Assembly: GCA_020081605.1 (NCBI GenBank)
Contig: JAHREC010000045.1
Span: 2,604,001-2,668,000, forward strand
DNA length: 64,000 bases
From: Albifimbria verrucaria
Lineage: Eukaryota; Ascomycota; Sordariomycetes; Hypocreales; Stachybotryaceae
Reading direction: 5' to 3'
The translations under genes were made by a program, and so were the position numbers. Under the pieces are notes generated by a model. It saw only the letters and a program-made list of their open reading frames with translations, searched no databases and was not told the origin of the DNA. Below are positions 11,605 to 24,194 of this stretch, one piece after another (position 1 is the stretch's first letter; each line of letters starts with the position of its first letter).

Positions 11605-13298
11605 TCATAGTTTGTACACAAATAATGGGCTCTTGTCCCCATGAGCTCCAACTCTTCCTCGGTATACTGGGCGCGAACCTCCGCTTCGCTAATCTTGGAC
11701 CTCTTCTTGTTAATATTCAGAAGCAACAATTCCAAAGTAGCTGCCGCCAGTATGCCGCCGGCCGCAAAGCCAAGTGAAGCGCCATAGCCAGTGGTATACT
11801 TGGGTTTCTCGTTGTCCTTGTAGATATAGCTGCCGTATACACCACCGAGAGTACCTGCGCAAGCTAGGTACGCAATGCTAATAGCTCGCTTGGTCGAGTT
11901 AGGTGTGTTATCGACGTTCCATGCTGTGACACCTGGAAGAATAGGGTACATTCCAGAGCAAGCCAGGCAAACTGCAAAGTAACAGGCGCCAAGATTTTGC
12001 TTGATGAATTCGGCCTTGGCCATCAAAATAGAGAATGCAACCAGGACGCAAAGCTGTGGTCCGACAATAAAGGGCATTCTCCACTTGTACTTGTCTGCGA
12101 AACGTGAAAGGACATATGAGGAAATCGCACCACAAAGATAAGGGGATAGTCATCAGCTGGGCATTTGAAGAAGTAAATCCCATGCCCTTGGTGATGGATG
12201 GCATGGAGAACTTGAGGCCATAGTTGGGAGCAGCGTTTGACCATGAGCAAATGGTCAACAGATACACTTTCCAGTCCTTGAGAACGTCAAAAAGCGCATC
12301 CTTGTCGAAGGTCTTCTCCCGGTACTCGCTGGTGTTAGTGACTCGGCGAGCAGCTTGGCGAAGGATGAGGTATCGCTTTTCCTCATCGGTAAGCCATACT
12401 GACAAGGTAGGCGAATCAACCAGCAAGAACCAGGTGCCAACAGACATGACAACGGTAAATAGACCTTCCACGAGGAAGATCCATCGCCATGCAGCAAGGT
12501 TTCCAGCACCATCGAGTTTAGCAATAGCAAAAGCCAGGATACCAGAGAAAGCACCGCCCGTAGCAGCCGAGGTATAGAGAATCGCAACTCGAGTTTGGGT
12601 CTCATATGGCAGATACCACTTCGAGATAATGAGAAGAGCGCCAGGAAGAAGCCAGCTCTAAGCGACGAATTAGCATATTTCTCAATTTCAGATAAAGTAG
12701 GTGACATACTCAAAAAGACCAAGCAAGATGCGGACGGCACATAGCTGGCCAAAGTTGTGAATAAAAGCTGTGCCAACTACCACAGCTCCCCAGATGAACA
12801 TGATAAAAGCCATATATCTCGAGGGTCGTTCGAACTTGTTGAGAATCATGTTGCTAGGCACTTCGGCCAAAATGTCTGCAACATATCATTAGCCCAAGTC
12901 CAGAGGCAATGGAAGTCGCGTACTGACAAGGAATAAAATAAATCGAGAGAGCAATATTGTACTGATCTCCGGTCATGCCGAGATCCTCAAGTAAACCCTC
13001 AATTTTAGCATTTCCGATATTCGCCTTGTCGATATAGGCCACCAAGTACAGAATAACAAGCATAGGCATCAATCGCCACTGGTTTTGTCAGGCTCAGAAT
13101 CCCATCATTGGCAGTAGCTCATTATACTCACGTCAATTTTAGCAAGAACTTTCTTTCTCTTCTCTTCGGGAAATTCTCGACAAAGTCAAGTTCCTCCCTC
13201 GTAAGACCACCCCGTCCGGTAACTTCTTCATGCTTCACATCTGTCGGCATGCCCAAAGACTCGGCGTCCTTCTCGACAGAGCTGCTGTTTAGAGCCAT
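11605..13298 (-). CDS. MFS porter, anion:cation symporter (allantoate permease-like) family
   Basis: The start is the ATG at 13298 (MALNSSSVEKDAES), and the chain has several introns. The N-terminal segment ends in the AKID-WRLMPMLVILYLVAYIDKANIG signature of fungal ACS/Dal5-type porters, and GLFEAGFFPG and LLGDK-like ends are also present. Many hydrophobic helices are visible, and about 12 transmembrane segments are expected. It sits in the plasma membrane and should take up an organic anion such as a sugar acid. The frame is offset at homopolymers 13168-13170, 12644-12645, 12142-12145 (two bases) and 11637-11640. The true stop is then at 11605-11607, not 11568. It is divergent from the sialidase-like gene, so the two share a promoter region. 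Confidence 0.8.
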
Positions 13299-13928
13299 AA
13301 TAACGCTTGTATACTTATGGACTATTGTGAAGATATTGTCAAGAATGAAGAAGAGTCGCTTGAGGTGTCTGGGTGTCCTCGCATTTGCGTATGGACGTAG
13401 GCATGATATATCCCACTTCTCCGTATTTTGCAAGGAAGACTTTCCCCGGAATCATCCCCATGGGGTTGTGAAACTCTTCCAGGGGCCCCGCACATACCTC
13501 TCCAGGCGAGAGCCGTAGTGCTAACAGTAAGCTTTCAACCGCTCATGCGTTGATGAAGCCGGAGAGAAAGCCGAACGCCCCCTAACACCCTCGGGTTATT
13601 CTCCATGCCACCCCGCATCTAGACTGTCTCCCAAGTGATTTCCTGGGGCTCGGCGAGTTGTCCTAGCCTAGCAATCACAATGCCGTAATGACATAGTTGC
13701 AGCACTGAAGCTAGCTTGGCGCGGAGTTTGGTCCTGTACGGCCTTGACTCGGAAAGGTCTAGAACCCTACCAAACTCCTTCATAATTACCAATGGTGGCT
13801 CAAGTACCCAGCTGAACAAGATAATTCACTGCATCATTCTCTAATCAAGCGCATTCTCCTAGCTTCAAGCTTGCGCTCATCATACACGCCCACACACTGT
13901 CATACGATCATACCTTTCACTTGCCACC
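13299..13928. promoter_or_regulatory. Shared divergent promoter, MFS porter / sialidase-like gene
   Basis: 630 bp lie between two start codons that point away from each other. The positions imply co-regulation. I do not name a specific operator. Confidence 0.45.
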
Positions 13929-15077
13929 ATGCAATTCCCAGCCTTTCATAGCGCTGCGATACCTGCGGCTACTATCCAATCCCACGCTTCAAATCTCCTA
14001 CAGCTCCCGGACAAGACACTACTATGTGCTTGGTTTGGTGGAGTCACAAGAAGGGCTCCCAGATATCCGGATTTGGTTATCTCGCCAAGAACCTGGTTCC
14101 AGCGTATGGTCTGAGCCAAAGAATATTGCTTCAGTTGAAGGTCGCAGTTGTCAAAACCCAGTACTCTTCAGGGCACCAAAATCTGGTGACTTGTGGCTAT
14201 TCCACACTTCCCAAGATGCTGGGAATCAGGATGGAGCCGTTATCATGGCTCGCACCTCTAGTAACAACGGCATTACCTGGTCAGAGCCACGGCTGCCATT
14301 CGGAGACCGTACTGGTGCATTTGTACGCCAACCACTTGTAGTTTTGGAAGATGGAACCTGGGTCCTACCAATCTTCCATTGCAGATCAACACCTGGCCAT
14401 AGATGGATTGGCAATGACGACATTTCGGCAGTTTTCTATTCCAAGGATGACGGCCAAACATGGGAAGAAAAGGTTGTGCCCAATAGTATTGGGGCTGTCC
14501 ACATGCAAATTCTACCTCCGGCAAAGGGAAAGTCAGAGTATGTTGGACTTTTCCGTAGTCGCTGGGCTGACAACGTTTATCGATCAACATCAAGTAATGG
14601 CCTAGATTGGGCCGCACCTAAGCCTCTTGATCTGCCTAATCCAAATAGTGGTATCTGTGCCGCTCGCCTCTCATCAGGGAAAATTGCATTGGTATTCAAC
14701 CGTTCTGCTTCGGCACCAGAACTAGCGAAACGAGAGGGACTCTATGATGATATTACACCAGAGGATGACAAGCGCCCTAATCAGAAATCAGCGGTCAGCG
14801 GCAAGACCGCAATTTGGGGTACTCCTCGCAAGGCCTTGACTGTAGCTATTTCTGGAGACGAGGGTCTCACCTGGAAGGAGAGAGTCTTGGAAGATGGTGA
14901 TGGTTTTTGCATGACGAACAATTCAGAAAAAAGACTAACCGGGAACTGAGCTACCCTAGTATCTTTGCTGAGCAGACTGAGTCAGAGGATGTGGTACATA
15001 TTGCCTTTACATTCCACCGACAGTACATTAAGTATGTCAGAATCGCTGATGTTGAGAAGTGGATCGACTCTGCATAA
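13929..15077 (+). CDS. Sialidase-like BNR/Asp-box six-bladed propeller protein
   Basis: The ATG at 13929 sits in a good Kozak context (CCACCATGC), and no intron is needed. The product is about 383 residues. Four Asp-box motifs are visible: SSNNGITW, SKDDGQTW, SSNGLDW and SGDEGLTW. The opening region (HSAAIPAATIQSHASNLLQL then CAWFGG) is typical of the BNR_2 family. There is no signal peptide, so the enzyme is probably intracellular and may act on an imported glycoside or sugar acid. The frame is offset at about 14036-14043 (two bases missing or one extra) and at the A run 14927-14932, after which it reads RELSYPSIFAEQ to the stop at 15075. The exact substrate cannot be told; family members cleave sialic acid, Kdn or other residues, and some have no hydrolase activity. 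Confidence 0.75.
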
Positions 15078-15425
15078 TGTTAGCGATTATGAATAGATAA
15101 AGCCATAGGAGTCGGGTTAGACAAGTAAAAGAATGAATCGAATACTCCAAACTTGAACTAGATTTAGTTGTTACAAGACTAATAATTCATGAAAAGATAT
15201 GTTGATTAGTGAGTAATTGGGTTATTGAGCAAGACCTACAAGTATCGATATTGTCCATTTTTAGCTGTTAGATATTGAGGTTTCTAGATAATGAAGATTT
15301 CTGTTCATTCAAATAGCCTGAACGAAGAATCTAATATTCAGCTTTTACTACTAAGTCGACAACTTGTAACGCTGTACAATTGGAGTTGGTAAATCTTTAT
15401 GTTATTCTATCTAAATTCGGTACAT
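15078..15425. other. Convergent spacer
   Basis: AT-rich 348-bp spacer between the 3' ends of the sialidase-like and aldolase genes. No gene is visible. Confidence 0.5.
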
Positions 15426-16410
15426 TTATACGCTCCACGACTTTGTCTTTTCGTCATTTGCCAGTACAGACAAAGTTTCTAAAGCCCATTCTTTAGAAGC
15501 TTTGTTTAAGGCGGAATATGGCCTCCTCATCTCCCAAGTCTCCTCGTTGTCGAGACCTAAATCTCGGCCAAAGTAGTACCACGCACCGTATTTGGTCATC
15601 GCGATACCCTTCTTGCACGCCCATTCGGCATTGGCCACTTTAAACTGCAGCTCCTTTGCCTCGTCGGTTTTACCTGCCTTCCAGAGATCATAAACCGCCG
15701 CCGTGGAGCCAGGGAAGATGTTGCCCATTCCAGTGACGCAGCCGCTGCCACCAGACTGCAATGTTGGTAGAAGGTAGTCACTGCTACCACCAAATACACC
15801 GAATTGTTCGTGCTTGAATTTGCTCGTAAGCCTCACAAGCTTACCCACATTGCCGCAGGTCAGCTTCACAGCCACAATGTTGGGATGGGAGGCCAGTGTA
15901 GTCAGTTGATCCGAGTCAAGATCTACGCCTGACGTAACACCAGGGAAGTTGTATACGACGATCGGAAGAGGCGATGCATCAGCTACTTCCCGATAGAATC
16001 CAATTATAGCATCGCTCGACAAAGCCTTGGCCCAGTAGCTAGGGGAGAAGAAGCCCAAATGTCGCGCCAGCGCTGGCAGCGTCTTGGGCGTTGAGGATGG
16101 TTTCACGAGTTGATTGCGCAGAAATGCCAGCAACGATCGGGTAATTCGGTTTTTGTAGATCCTTGACTGCACGGGCTGCTGTTTGTATCACTGCTTTGCG
16201 TTCATCCGACGTCAGGAGCGCAAGCTCGCCGTTGGTACCCAGATAGACGAGACCATGCATGCCTGCACGCACCAATCCCTGACATTGCTTGTACATGGAA
16301 TCATGGTCAACTGATTGTGACTTGTCCCCAGCCTTGTATAGAGTGACAACTGGGGTGTACACCCCTGGAGGTAGGGGCCTTGACTTGGCGGCAATAGTGC
16401 TGGAGGACAT
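15426..16410 (-). CDS. DapA/NanA-superfamily class I aldolase
   Basis: The start is the ATG at 16410 (MSSSTIAAK). The single exon gives about 328 residues, the usual length for the family. Diagnostic positions are the phosphate/carboxylate loop LGTNGE (GTxGE), the catalytic Tyr in VVYNFPG and the Schiff-base Lys in IVAVKLTCGN. The family includes N-acetylneuraminate lyase, 2-keto-3-deoxy-sugar-acid aldolases (such as fungal GaaC) and 4-hydroxy-2-oxoglutarate aldolase, all of which release pyruvate or a 2-keto acid. The frame is offset at the run 16042-16045, where two missing bases give the usual L-P-P-S-Y-W. Neighbours (sialidase-like protein, porter, AKR, hydroxyacid dehydrogenase) suggest deoxy-keto sugar acid catabolism. 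Cytosolic. Confidence 0.8.
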
Positions 16411-17075
16411 TTTGAGGTGTAGATGGTAGTTTCGGTCGTGTTGCGTGCGTACAAGAGGTGGAAGGGAAAATGAGAAAGCGGCTGTATTCGTACGATATGA
16501 GAACTGTCGTTGCGCAGAATTATCTGGGAGAAAATCAACGGGATCTTGTCCTTGTGCGGAGGAGCCCTTGATGCGGAGTAAGAGCTGGGTTTCTCCACAA
16601 TCATTCTTCCTCACGAGATGCAAATGTCACGATCCCGGACTCGGACTTCTCTCCGATGTCTACTGCCTTTGATGACGGCCCCACTGGCTTGCTACCATGA
16701 GTGCCGAGTTGAGACAGCATTTCCGTATTGAACCCGGCTGTGAGGAATGCTTAATGGCCAGTGAAGTGATTTGGCTGCGGAGCTTGTAAGCCGGCATGAA
16801 GTCCGCCAGCACGATCCACGCACTTTTCTGTGCCACGGCAATTAATTACGAGATTTGGCAACTTCCGGGGCAAAGGAGAACGAAATGGCCCTCAAGGCCC
16901 GCCTTATTCTTGCAGTATGATAGGAAACTCATCCTGGACTTCTCATCTTGACTTCGCATCACGAAATCTCCGCATTCAACACATCTCAAAACCCACCCGT
17001 GAACCACTTGGCACGAAAGCGGTCATCATTCTTCCCATCAGCGTTTTTCCTAACATAATCATCTCTGGTCGGAAA
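16411..17075. promoter_or_regulatory. Shared divergent promoter, aldolase / hydroxyacid dehydrogenase
   Basis: 665 bp between two divergent start codons. Presumed common regulatory region by position. No motif is assigned. Confidence 0.4.
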
Positions 17076-18851
17076 ATGGCGACTGCACAGCAAGAGGTCG
17101 AGAAGTCCCCGCTAATAAGCCTCTCTGACCTCGGCAAGCACAACGTTCGATCAGACTGCTGGATTGCTGTCCACGACAAAGTGTGGGATGTCACGAACTT
17201 CATCAATGAACATCCGGGAGGCCCAACTGGTAAGCCTCCCTGTAACATCCTTTGTACCAGGCCGGTAAGCCGTAGCTAGGCATACTAATACGCTGAATAG
17301 TCCTCCTGAGCTGTGCTGGCTCCAATGCTACCAAGCTATTTGATGAGGTGCATGCGCCAGACATCCTGGATGACTTACCGCCTGAACTCTTCAAGGGTTT
17401 TCTGGAAGAAGCCAGCCCAGATGTCCCGGCTGCAACCACAGAATTGGAGAGACGAGACGCACCACCTGTAGCAACATCTTCCTCTGCACAAAGTATGCCT
17501 GCGCAACCCGAAGACTCAGAGATTCCTCCGTTGGAATCCATCCTTAGCGCCGGTGAATTTGCATCTGTCGCGTCTAAAGCTCTCACTCCAAAGACGTGGG
17601 CATTCTACTCCTCCGCCGCCACAGATTTAATCACACACGCAAAGAACAAGGAGCTGGTACGGAGAATCATGATTCGACCTCGAGTTTTGCGAAATGTCAC
17701 AACGGTCAATTTCGAGACAAGTATTCTAGGATTCAAAAGCTCAGCACCATTCTTCATTGCCCCAGCTGCAATGGCCAAGTTGGTGCATCCTGATGGTGAA
17801 CTGGCACTGAGCCGTGGTGCCGCCAACGAAGGAATCCTCCAATGTGTAAGTGACAAGGCTCATTTTTGGTGTCGACTATGTCTAACGTGCTCCCCTATAG
17901 ATATCCAGCAACGCTTCCTATACGTTACGATCAATAGTCAAGGCCGCGCCTGCGGGACAACCATTCTTCTTCCAACTATACATAAATAGGGAACGCCATA
18001 AGACACTGGAAATACTGAAGAATGCCCGTTCATTAGGTATCAAGGCTATTTTCGTAACTGTGGACGCAGCAGTGCCCGGAAAACGAGAAGCCGACGAGCG
18101 AGCCGCGCAAGCGATTACAATCCGATCTGCTATCAGCGGTGGTGAAAGCAGTAAGGACAAGAAGGGCAGTGGTCTTGGCCGACTCATGGCGCAGTACATC
18201 GACAAGGCCCTGACTTGGGAAGACCTTGCATGGATTCGTGAGGCAAGCGGTGTTCCCATTGTTCTCAAGGGTGTCCAGACAGCAGATGACGTAAGGAAGG
18301 CCGTCGAATATGGTGTCGATGGTGTTGTTCTCAGCAACCACGGAGGTCGGTCGTTAGACACGTAAGTTCCTCCAACACATCGTCCATTCAGTTAAAGGCT
18401 AATCAGTTCTTTTAGTGCTCAAGCAAGTATTCTTGTCCTGCTTGAACTGAGAGAGCATTATCCCGAGGCTTTCGAAAAACTGGAAGTCTACGTTGACGGA
18501 GGCTTCGAACGTGGTTCAGACATCCTCAAAGCGATTTGCCTTGGTGCAACCGCTGTAGGAATTGGCCGACCTACCTTATACTCACTTGTTTATGGACAAG
18601 AGGGACTTGAGCACCTCTCACAAAGTAAGAGATTCTACACTATCGCTTCCCTGGTAAGCAATTACTGACCATTCATCTGCGTAGTTCTGAAAGACGAGCT
18701 TGAGACATCGATGCGCCTTTGCGGCATTACAAGCCTCGATGAGGCCACGCCAGACTTAGTAAATACTCTTGATATAGATCATCTGGTGGTTCCTAAGAGC
18801 CACTCGCGGCAGCCGTTGCGGCGGAGAAGGGTTCGAGCATCAAGGCTCTGA
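17076..18851 (+). CDS. Cytochrome b5-FMN L-2-hydroxyacid dehydrogenase (cytochrome b2 / L-lactate dehydrogenase-like)
   Basis: Five exons (17076-17229, 17301-17845, 17901-18361, 18416-18624, 18685-18851) sum to exactly 512 codons with no frame offset, so this gene is intact. An N-terminal cytochrome b5 domain holds the heme ligand in NEHPGG and a second His in FDEVHAPD. A low-complexity hinge follows, then a TIM-barrel FMN domain with LKGVQTADD (active-site Lys), SNHGGRSLDT (active-site His) and VDGGFERGSD for FMN phosphate. It oxidises L-lactate or a related 2-hydroxyacid to the 2-keto acid and passes electrons through heme. It lacks a mitochondrial presequence, so it may be cytosolic. In its cluster it could finish a pathway that yields lactaldehyde or lactate. 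Confidence 0.85.
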
Positions 18852-19830
18852 GAACATATTTGTATTATGCCAATAAATAGCGTAAAGCAGAACATTATGT
18901 AATGGGTTTCAAATCCTAATTTCTGACCATTACTATCTTTTTTTTATTCCTTGATGAAGTTTGTCTTGCCATGTCCGTCTAGCCATTTAGAATCAGACCA
19001 TTCACAGGACAAGGGCTCCAAGAGCATGGCTCTTCCTGAGACGAGGGGTTTTCTTTTCTTTTCACTCAAGTGAGAAGTACATCCAAATCTTGTGTTCTGG
19101 TTCAATCATAATAATAGTGTATCCTGGTTGTCAAATGCGAATAGAGATCTCCTCTCGAGCAGCACGGTTGCAAAGATAAATTAAGCCAAGGACGGAGGAT
19201 CATGCCGTGACGGTAGTCGTAAGCTTGACTGCCTTGTAGCAGTTTCCTGTAAGAAATGAGGCCTTGCATGTGTTGTTTCGAAGCCAAGAGGCATTGTTGA
19301 TCAAATATTATTAAATGTAATCCCTTGTCACGCTATATGCATCATGCTCATGTGCAGGGTAACCAAACAACTTCAGCTTCGCTAGAGAAATTCTGTACTA
19401 AACAGGCATAAACAAGCAAGGATTAGTTATGCACCACAACGTCTTCTGGTGCTTAGGGACTAGCTCTGATTCTGCTCCAAGGATGTTCGACCTCCACAGC
19501 ATCCTGCGTCGGAGAGAAGCCCGGCATGGGACGACACGAGTCATGGCCCACGCTATGGTCTAAGCTCCCCGCACCATGGAATCCACGTATGCAGAGCGGT
19601 ATGGCACCCGACCGGCTTTCGGCGAGCTGAAGGATATGGCGGGGTGTTTGGCTTGAGGTGGGGAAGTGCTACAGCGCGAAGGGCAAGCATGTGAGGTGAA
19701 GCCAAGATTATATTCGGTATATGCCTGCTGGTTGAGAGCATGGACAGTTATTCCTATCTTTAGCGAAAAACGATTAGTGAACTGCTAAGAAAAGAGCAAG
19801 CGACGGACAAAATAACAACATCACAGCATC
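18852..19830. other. Intergenic, no gene seen
   Basis: About 1 kb between two plus-strand genes. It holds only short uninformative frames and a T-rich run near 18950, and presumably the AKR promoter. Confidence 0.5.
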
Positions 19831-20980
19831 ATGGAATACGTAAGGTAGGTCGGCTTGGCAACCACCGGCCCATGCTATCCCCTAACGCAACTACAATGTA
19901 TTCATTCATTCTGACATTCTCCAGGCTCGGGAACAGTGGGTTGAAGGTTTCGAAAATAATATTAGGATGCATGGCATTCGGATCCCCTAATTGGGAGGGC
20001 TCCCCATGGACCCTAGGCGAGGAAGAGGGACTGAAACTTCTCAAAGCGGCGTACGACAATGGCATCAATACATGGGATACGGCCGACACCTACTCTAATG
20101 GAAAATCGGAATTGATAATTGGTAAGGCTTTAAAAAGTACAAGATTCCCGCCAGCGGGTCGTCATCTTGTCGAAAATCTTCAATCCCGTCATGGACGACG
20201 ACTCAAGACCACCCAGCGTCAACGATGGAGCATTGGTGAATCAGATGGGCTTGTCCCGTAAGCACATTTTCCATGCTGTGGATAAGTGCTTGGAACGCCT
20301 CGACACTGATTACATTGGTGAGCTGCTTCGTCGCCGAACTCGAGAACATTCCTCTAACAAAGTGCCACCATAGATGTCCTCCAGCTCCACCGCCTCGATC
20401 GCGAAACGCCCCAGAAGAAATAATGCGTGCTCTCCACGAAGTAGTACAATCTGGCAAAGTCCGTTATATTGGAGCTTCTTCCATGTATACTTGGGAATTC
20501 GCTCGGCTGCAGTACATCGCGCGATCGAACGGTTGGACAGAGTTCATTTCCATGCAGCCATTCTACAATCTGCTTTACCGCGAGGAGGAGCGTGAAATGT
20601 TACCTTTCTGCCGGGCAAGTGGTGTTGGGGTCATCCCATGGAGTCCAATTGCTCGTGGTTTGCTGGCAAAGCCCTTGCAAAAAGAAAACGACGAGGGCGG
20701 GTCGTTGCGAAGCCGCGTGGATAAGAAGACGGATCGTTGGTTTGCTGATGCGAACCTCGACATCATCAATCGTGTGGAAGAGATCGCGAAGAAGAAGGGA
20801 GTCAGTATGGCACTTGTGTCAACTGCGTGGGTTCTACAGCAGGGCTGTTGTCCCATTATAGGGCTCAGCTCAGAAGCTCGTATCACAGAGACGCTGGGCG
20901 CGCTGAAGGTGAAATTAACAGACGAGGAATGCAAATACTTGGAGAGTGAATACCGACCTAGAGGGATTCAGGGCATGTAA
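19831..20980 (+). CDS. Aldo/keto reductase
   Basis: Three exons (19831-19844, 19925-20317, 20374-20980) give about 338 residues. The first exon codes only MEYVR, and splicing gives MEYVRLGNSGLKVSKI, the classic AKR start. The catalytic set is visible: Asp and Tyr in WDTADTYSNG, Lys in ILSKIF and His in LQLHRLD. The NADP-binding end is IIGLSSEARITE. It interconverts carbonyls and alcohols in the cytosol, and in this cluster it may act on a sugar or aldehyde intermediate. The frame is offset at three homopolymers (20132-20136, 20147-20149, 20409-20412). The last exon from about 20413 is open to the stop. Confidence 0.8.
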
Positions 20981-21144
20981 ATTTTGGTATGATTAAATTT
21001 GAGCGGCTCATTATATAGATCTGGAACAGCATGAATCTTGAAATGACACATAATGTGCATTGTTTATACGAAAGCTGAATCCTGAATCGAGTCTATGTTT
21101 TCAGATTTTTATTCTTCATTATTTTCTTTTATCTAACCCAATAA

Positions 21145-23412
21145 TCAAGTATTAGGACGTTCGATCTGATATTCCACACCGTTACCATACCCTGGCATTG
21201 ACGGCGTCTGACCAGGCCCTATGAGCGTTGGGTCAAAATTAAATACCGGGGACAGCCCAAAGCTCATGCCATAATCGAAAAACATGTCTCCTCCGGCACT
21301 TGGCCAGATTGGATCCCCACCATTGGCGAAGGTGAGATCGGTCGTGCCGTTGGTGCCACCGTTTCTCGTCGCTTCGTCCATCGCCAAACGCTGTAGCTCT
21401 CCCTCTTTGTTAGGATTGAGCATCGCGGCCATTTTCTCGAGACCTGGCACCATAAGCTTGGCAAGGTGCCATCTTCCGGTAGGTAAGGTTTGGAAATGCT
21501 GTACAAGAGTCGTGGTCAAGTTGAGGACACGGTCTGGATCGACAAGTTCGCTCCCGTACTTGACTGCCACCTTGATCAAGAACATGCAGGCGAATGCCGT
21601 CATGCAGTGGAGATAGGAGGGCATACCAACAACACCGGCAGCAATGTCGGAATCAGAGAGGATCAGTTCAAGAGTAGCTATGGCGACCAGGACAGCCTCG
21701 TTCGCACAGTCAAGAAGATAGTGAGGTACAGGGGTATCGCCATTGAGACCACGAAAAATGTGGGAATACAGATGCAGCTTGGCAAAGTGAAAATGCAGGA
21801 GTGCGCCTTTTCGCGGAAAGTAACCGATTTGTTGATGCTGCCCTGCCATGAGTGTTAGAAACAGATGATTCCTCGCTGTACATTTGACTCACCCCCAATC
21901 GCACTCCCCCAATGCCTAATCCAGTTATCCAGTTGTTTTGCGAATTGTGAGATTTGATGGAGATATGCCCGGGAATCGGCTGGCCCTTGTCAGGGCCGAA
22001 TAACTCTCGGATGCTTCCAAGAATGCACAATAGCGCCACTTGACTCGTCAAACGTTTGTCTTCGTACGTCGCTATAGGAGAGTCCAGGAAGCTCTGCCAT
22101 TCCTGCATGGACGGGTCGCCTTGGAGAATAGCAGGTCGCCCATATAACGTGGCGAGGTGCTGATCGCAAATATTAAGAATATACCACAGTCTAGCTCCAT
22201 CAGCGGCGTCCTCGTTCTGCTCCTCGATCGCACGGGTGTAGCTGTTGTGTAAGTTGGACTCGGCTGCGCGCCTTATGGCGTAGCCCGACAACATCCAAGA
22301 CATGTCGCTCAACCAATATGACGCTACGCACATGGCGCGCAGGTAATCGCGGTCCAGTCGCCGGTCGAACATTGACTTTTCCACAATGCGACGGAATTGA
22401 GCGCTACATATGGGATATACGTTGTCTGCTTGTGGATCATGGAGAGCAGCAACAGTGAGAATGGCAGCTGTGAGTATCGGGCTTCTGCGCCTCAAATCGT
22501 CTAGCGATTGGCTTTTGCACCCGGTACAGTATATGAAGGCATCGAGTCGATCGCGATAGAGTCGGAATAGGCGCTCCGCGTCTTCTAGCCGTAATTCGCC
22601 GCGCTCGATGAAATCGTCTAGCCCTGGGTTTCGGTGGCTCAACGGGGCGTCAGGAGATCGCAGGGCTCTAAGCTTCGTAAGAGCATACAGCGAATGGATA
22701 GGGACGGCGGGAAGATCTTCGTCTCGAGGAGATATTTGTGGCGAGTTGTCCATAGACGGTCCATGGGTGTGATCCTGCGTCGACGGGCCTAAACGAGAAT
22801 TGTGCCCATTAGTCCCGTCGAGGCCAGGTCGCTCAGCAGGTGGTGATGAGGACTGCTTCAGTGCTGATATTTGAAGTGGTGGTGGTTCCGGCAATCCGAT
22901 CTTTTTAACCACATCTCGCAGGGTGCAATGTAATTGTTCGATGTCCATCAGAAGGGCTTCCGAGTATCTAAGAAGACTCAGCATCCAATTGATTAGCGAG
23001 TCTGAAATATTGCTTACTGCGTCTTTTCGTCAATGATGCTCTGCAGATTCTTGCTCAAGACGCAGCCCAAGTCTCTTTCGGCGCATCTTCGACATGGCGG
23101 ACCACCCTCGTCCATTTGACATTTGATCTGCGGTTGCGACAAGTCAATTTCAGGAACCCTGCCACGACAAGCATTAATGACGGACCTTAAGTTTACGGCA
23201 CGCAGCGCATGCCTTGATCCTTCTAGAGATTTGAGGGATAGACTGGTCGCCGTTACCGCCTGAGGCGAGAAGCTAGAATCGAACTTGTTAGACTTGATGA
23301 GCATTACATCACGCTTCTCCATCGACAATCCGGTCCCGGAAGCAAAGTGCAGGGCCCTTACCGTCAGCGCCTGCGCGCCATCGCTGGCCTCGCTCCACGT
23401 GCGTTTGGCCAT
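21145..23412 (-). CDS. Zn2Cys6 transcription factor with fungal_trans domain
   Basis: The start is the ATG at 23412 (MAKRTW; further upstream ATGs in frame to 23433). Exon 1 is 23362-23412. Splicing creates the C6 zinc cluster, C-A-A-C-R-K-L-K then C-Q-M-D-E-G-G-P-P-C-R-R-C. A further intron falls after DEKTQ with a GCTAATC branch, and another falls after GIGGVRLG. The middle homology region (KLRALRSPDAPLSHRN, then SGYAIRRAAESN) resembles regulators of sugar or nitrogen catabolism. The main exon 21900-22984 has no frame offset. It lies next to the AKR, convergent by 165 bp, and is the best candidate regulator of the 11.6-21 kb block. Confidence 0.8.
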
Positions 23413-24194
23413 GACATTTGCCATGCAGAACAAATGGCATACCCAGCGACTCCTTCAGCAAACAGGGACTCTTCCCACTTTACGATATCTTTCTCCCAAG
23501 CCGAGAAAAAATGAGGGGAAAGTTTGAGTTGCTGACGACCGCGAAAAGTTGGGGAGGGTCCTCTCAGTATGGGGCGTATGATCCGTCGGATACGCTTGTG
23601 AGGCAGACTAAGGAGAACCAAGTTCTGAGCCAGGGAACTAGTGCAAGGTTTAGCAGCGCGGGGTCAGAGGCTAGTTTGTTCTGGGGTTTCATCAAATTTA
23701 TACCATTGCATAACACTGCTAGACGGGTGTGGACGCTGTTAGCGTCTCTTTGATGGGCTCCCACCATGAGCGACTCAATGTGGCTGGACTCCCAGGCTGA
23801 TCCTGGGTTGGCGAGTAAGAGTCCGCGGAAACCGTAAAGTTGGCCTGAGAGGTCGGTGACATCCCTCAAGTGATGTGTGTCAATGTTCCAATGATGACAG
23901 AAGCTCATGCATAAGGCCGAGTCAGTCAGTTGCAGCACTTCTCGAGTTGTCATTTGTCACAGGTTGGGGCACGTCACAGTTCTTCTCCATTAACGATGCA
24001 ACACACTTGGTCATCTAAGCGTTCTCCTAACTGTCCAAGTTTGCAACTTTAATTCGCTAACCTATTTTGCAATGACATACCATTCCTATCTCTGCTGGCG
24101 CGTTACGGTAGCCATGGTCAGAAAGCCTTTCTGGACGCTCTCCTGAAACCATGGCTTGCTCTCAGCCCTGCCGATATCCGTCCAAGAACTTAAA
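23413..24194. other. Intergenic, probable promoter of the 23.4-kb regulator
   Basis: Open frames of 110-130 codons occur on both strands (for example near 23564-23953), but they overlap one another and show no motif, so I do not call them genes. Confidence 0.4.

Noticed and set aside
18940..18960. T-rich run as a terminator
   Set aside because: Eukaryotic Pol II genes do not end at simple T runs; no RNA gene lies next to it.
23564..23953. 129-codon minus-strand open frame upstream of the 23.4-kb regulator
   Set aside because: Overlaps other open frames on the opposite strand, with no motif; most likely promoter DNA.
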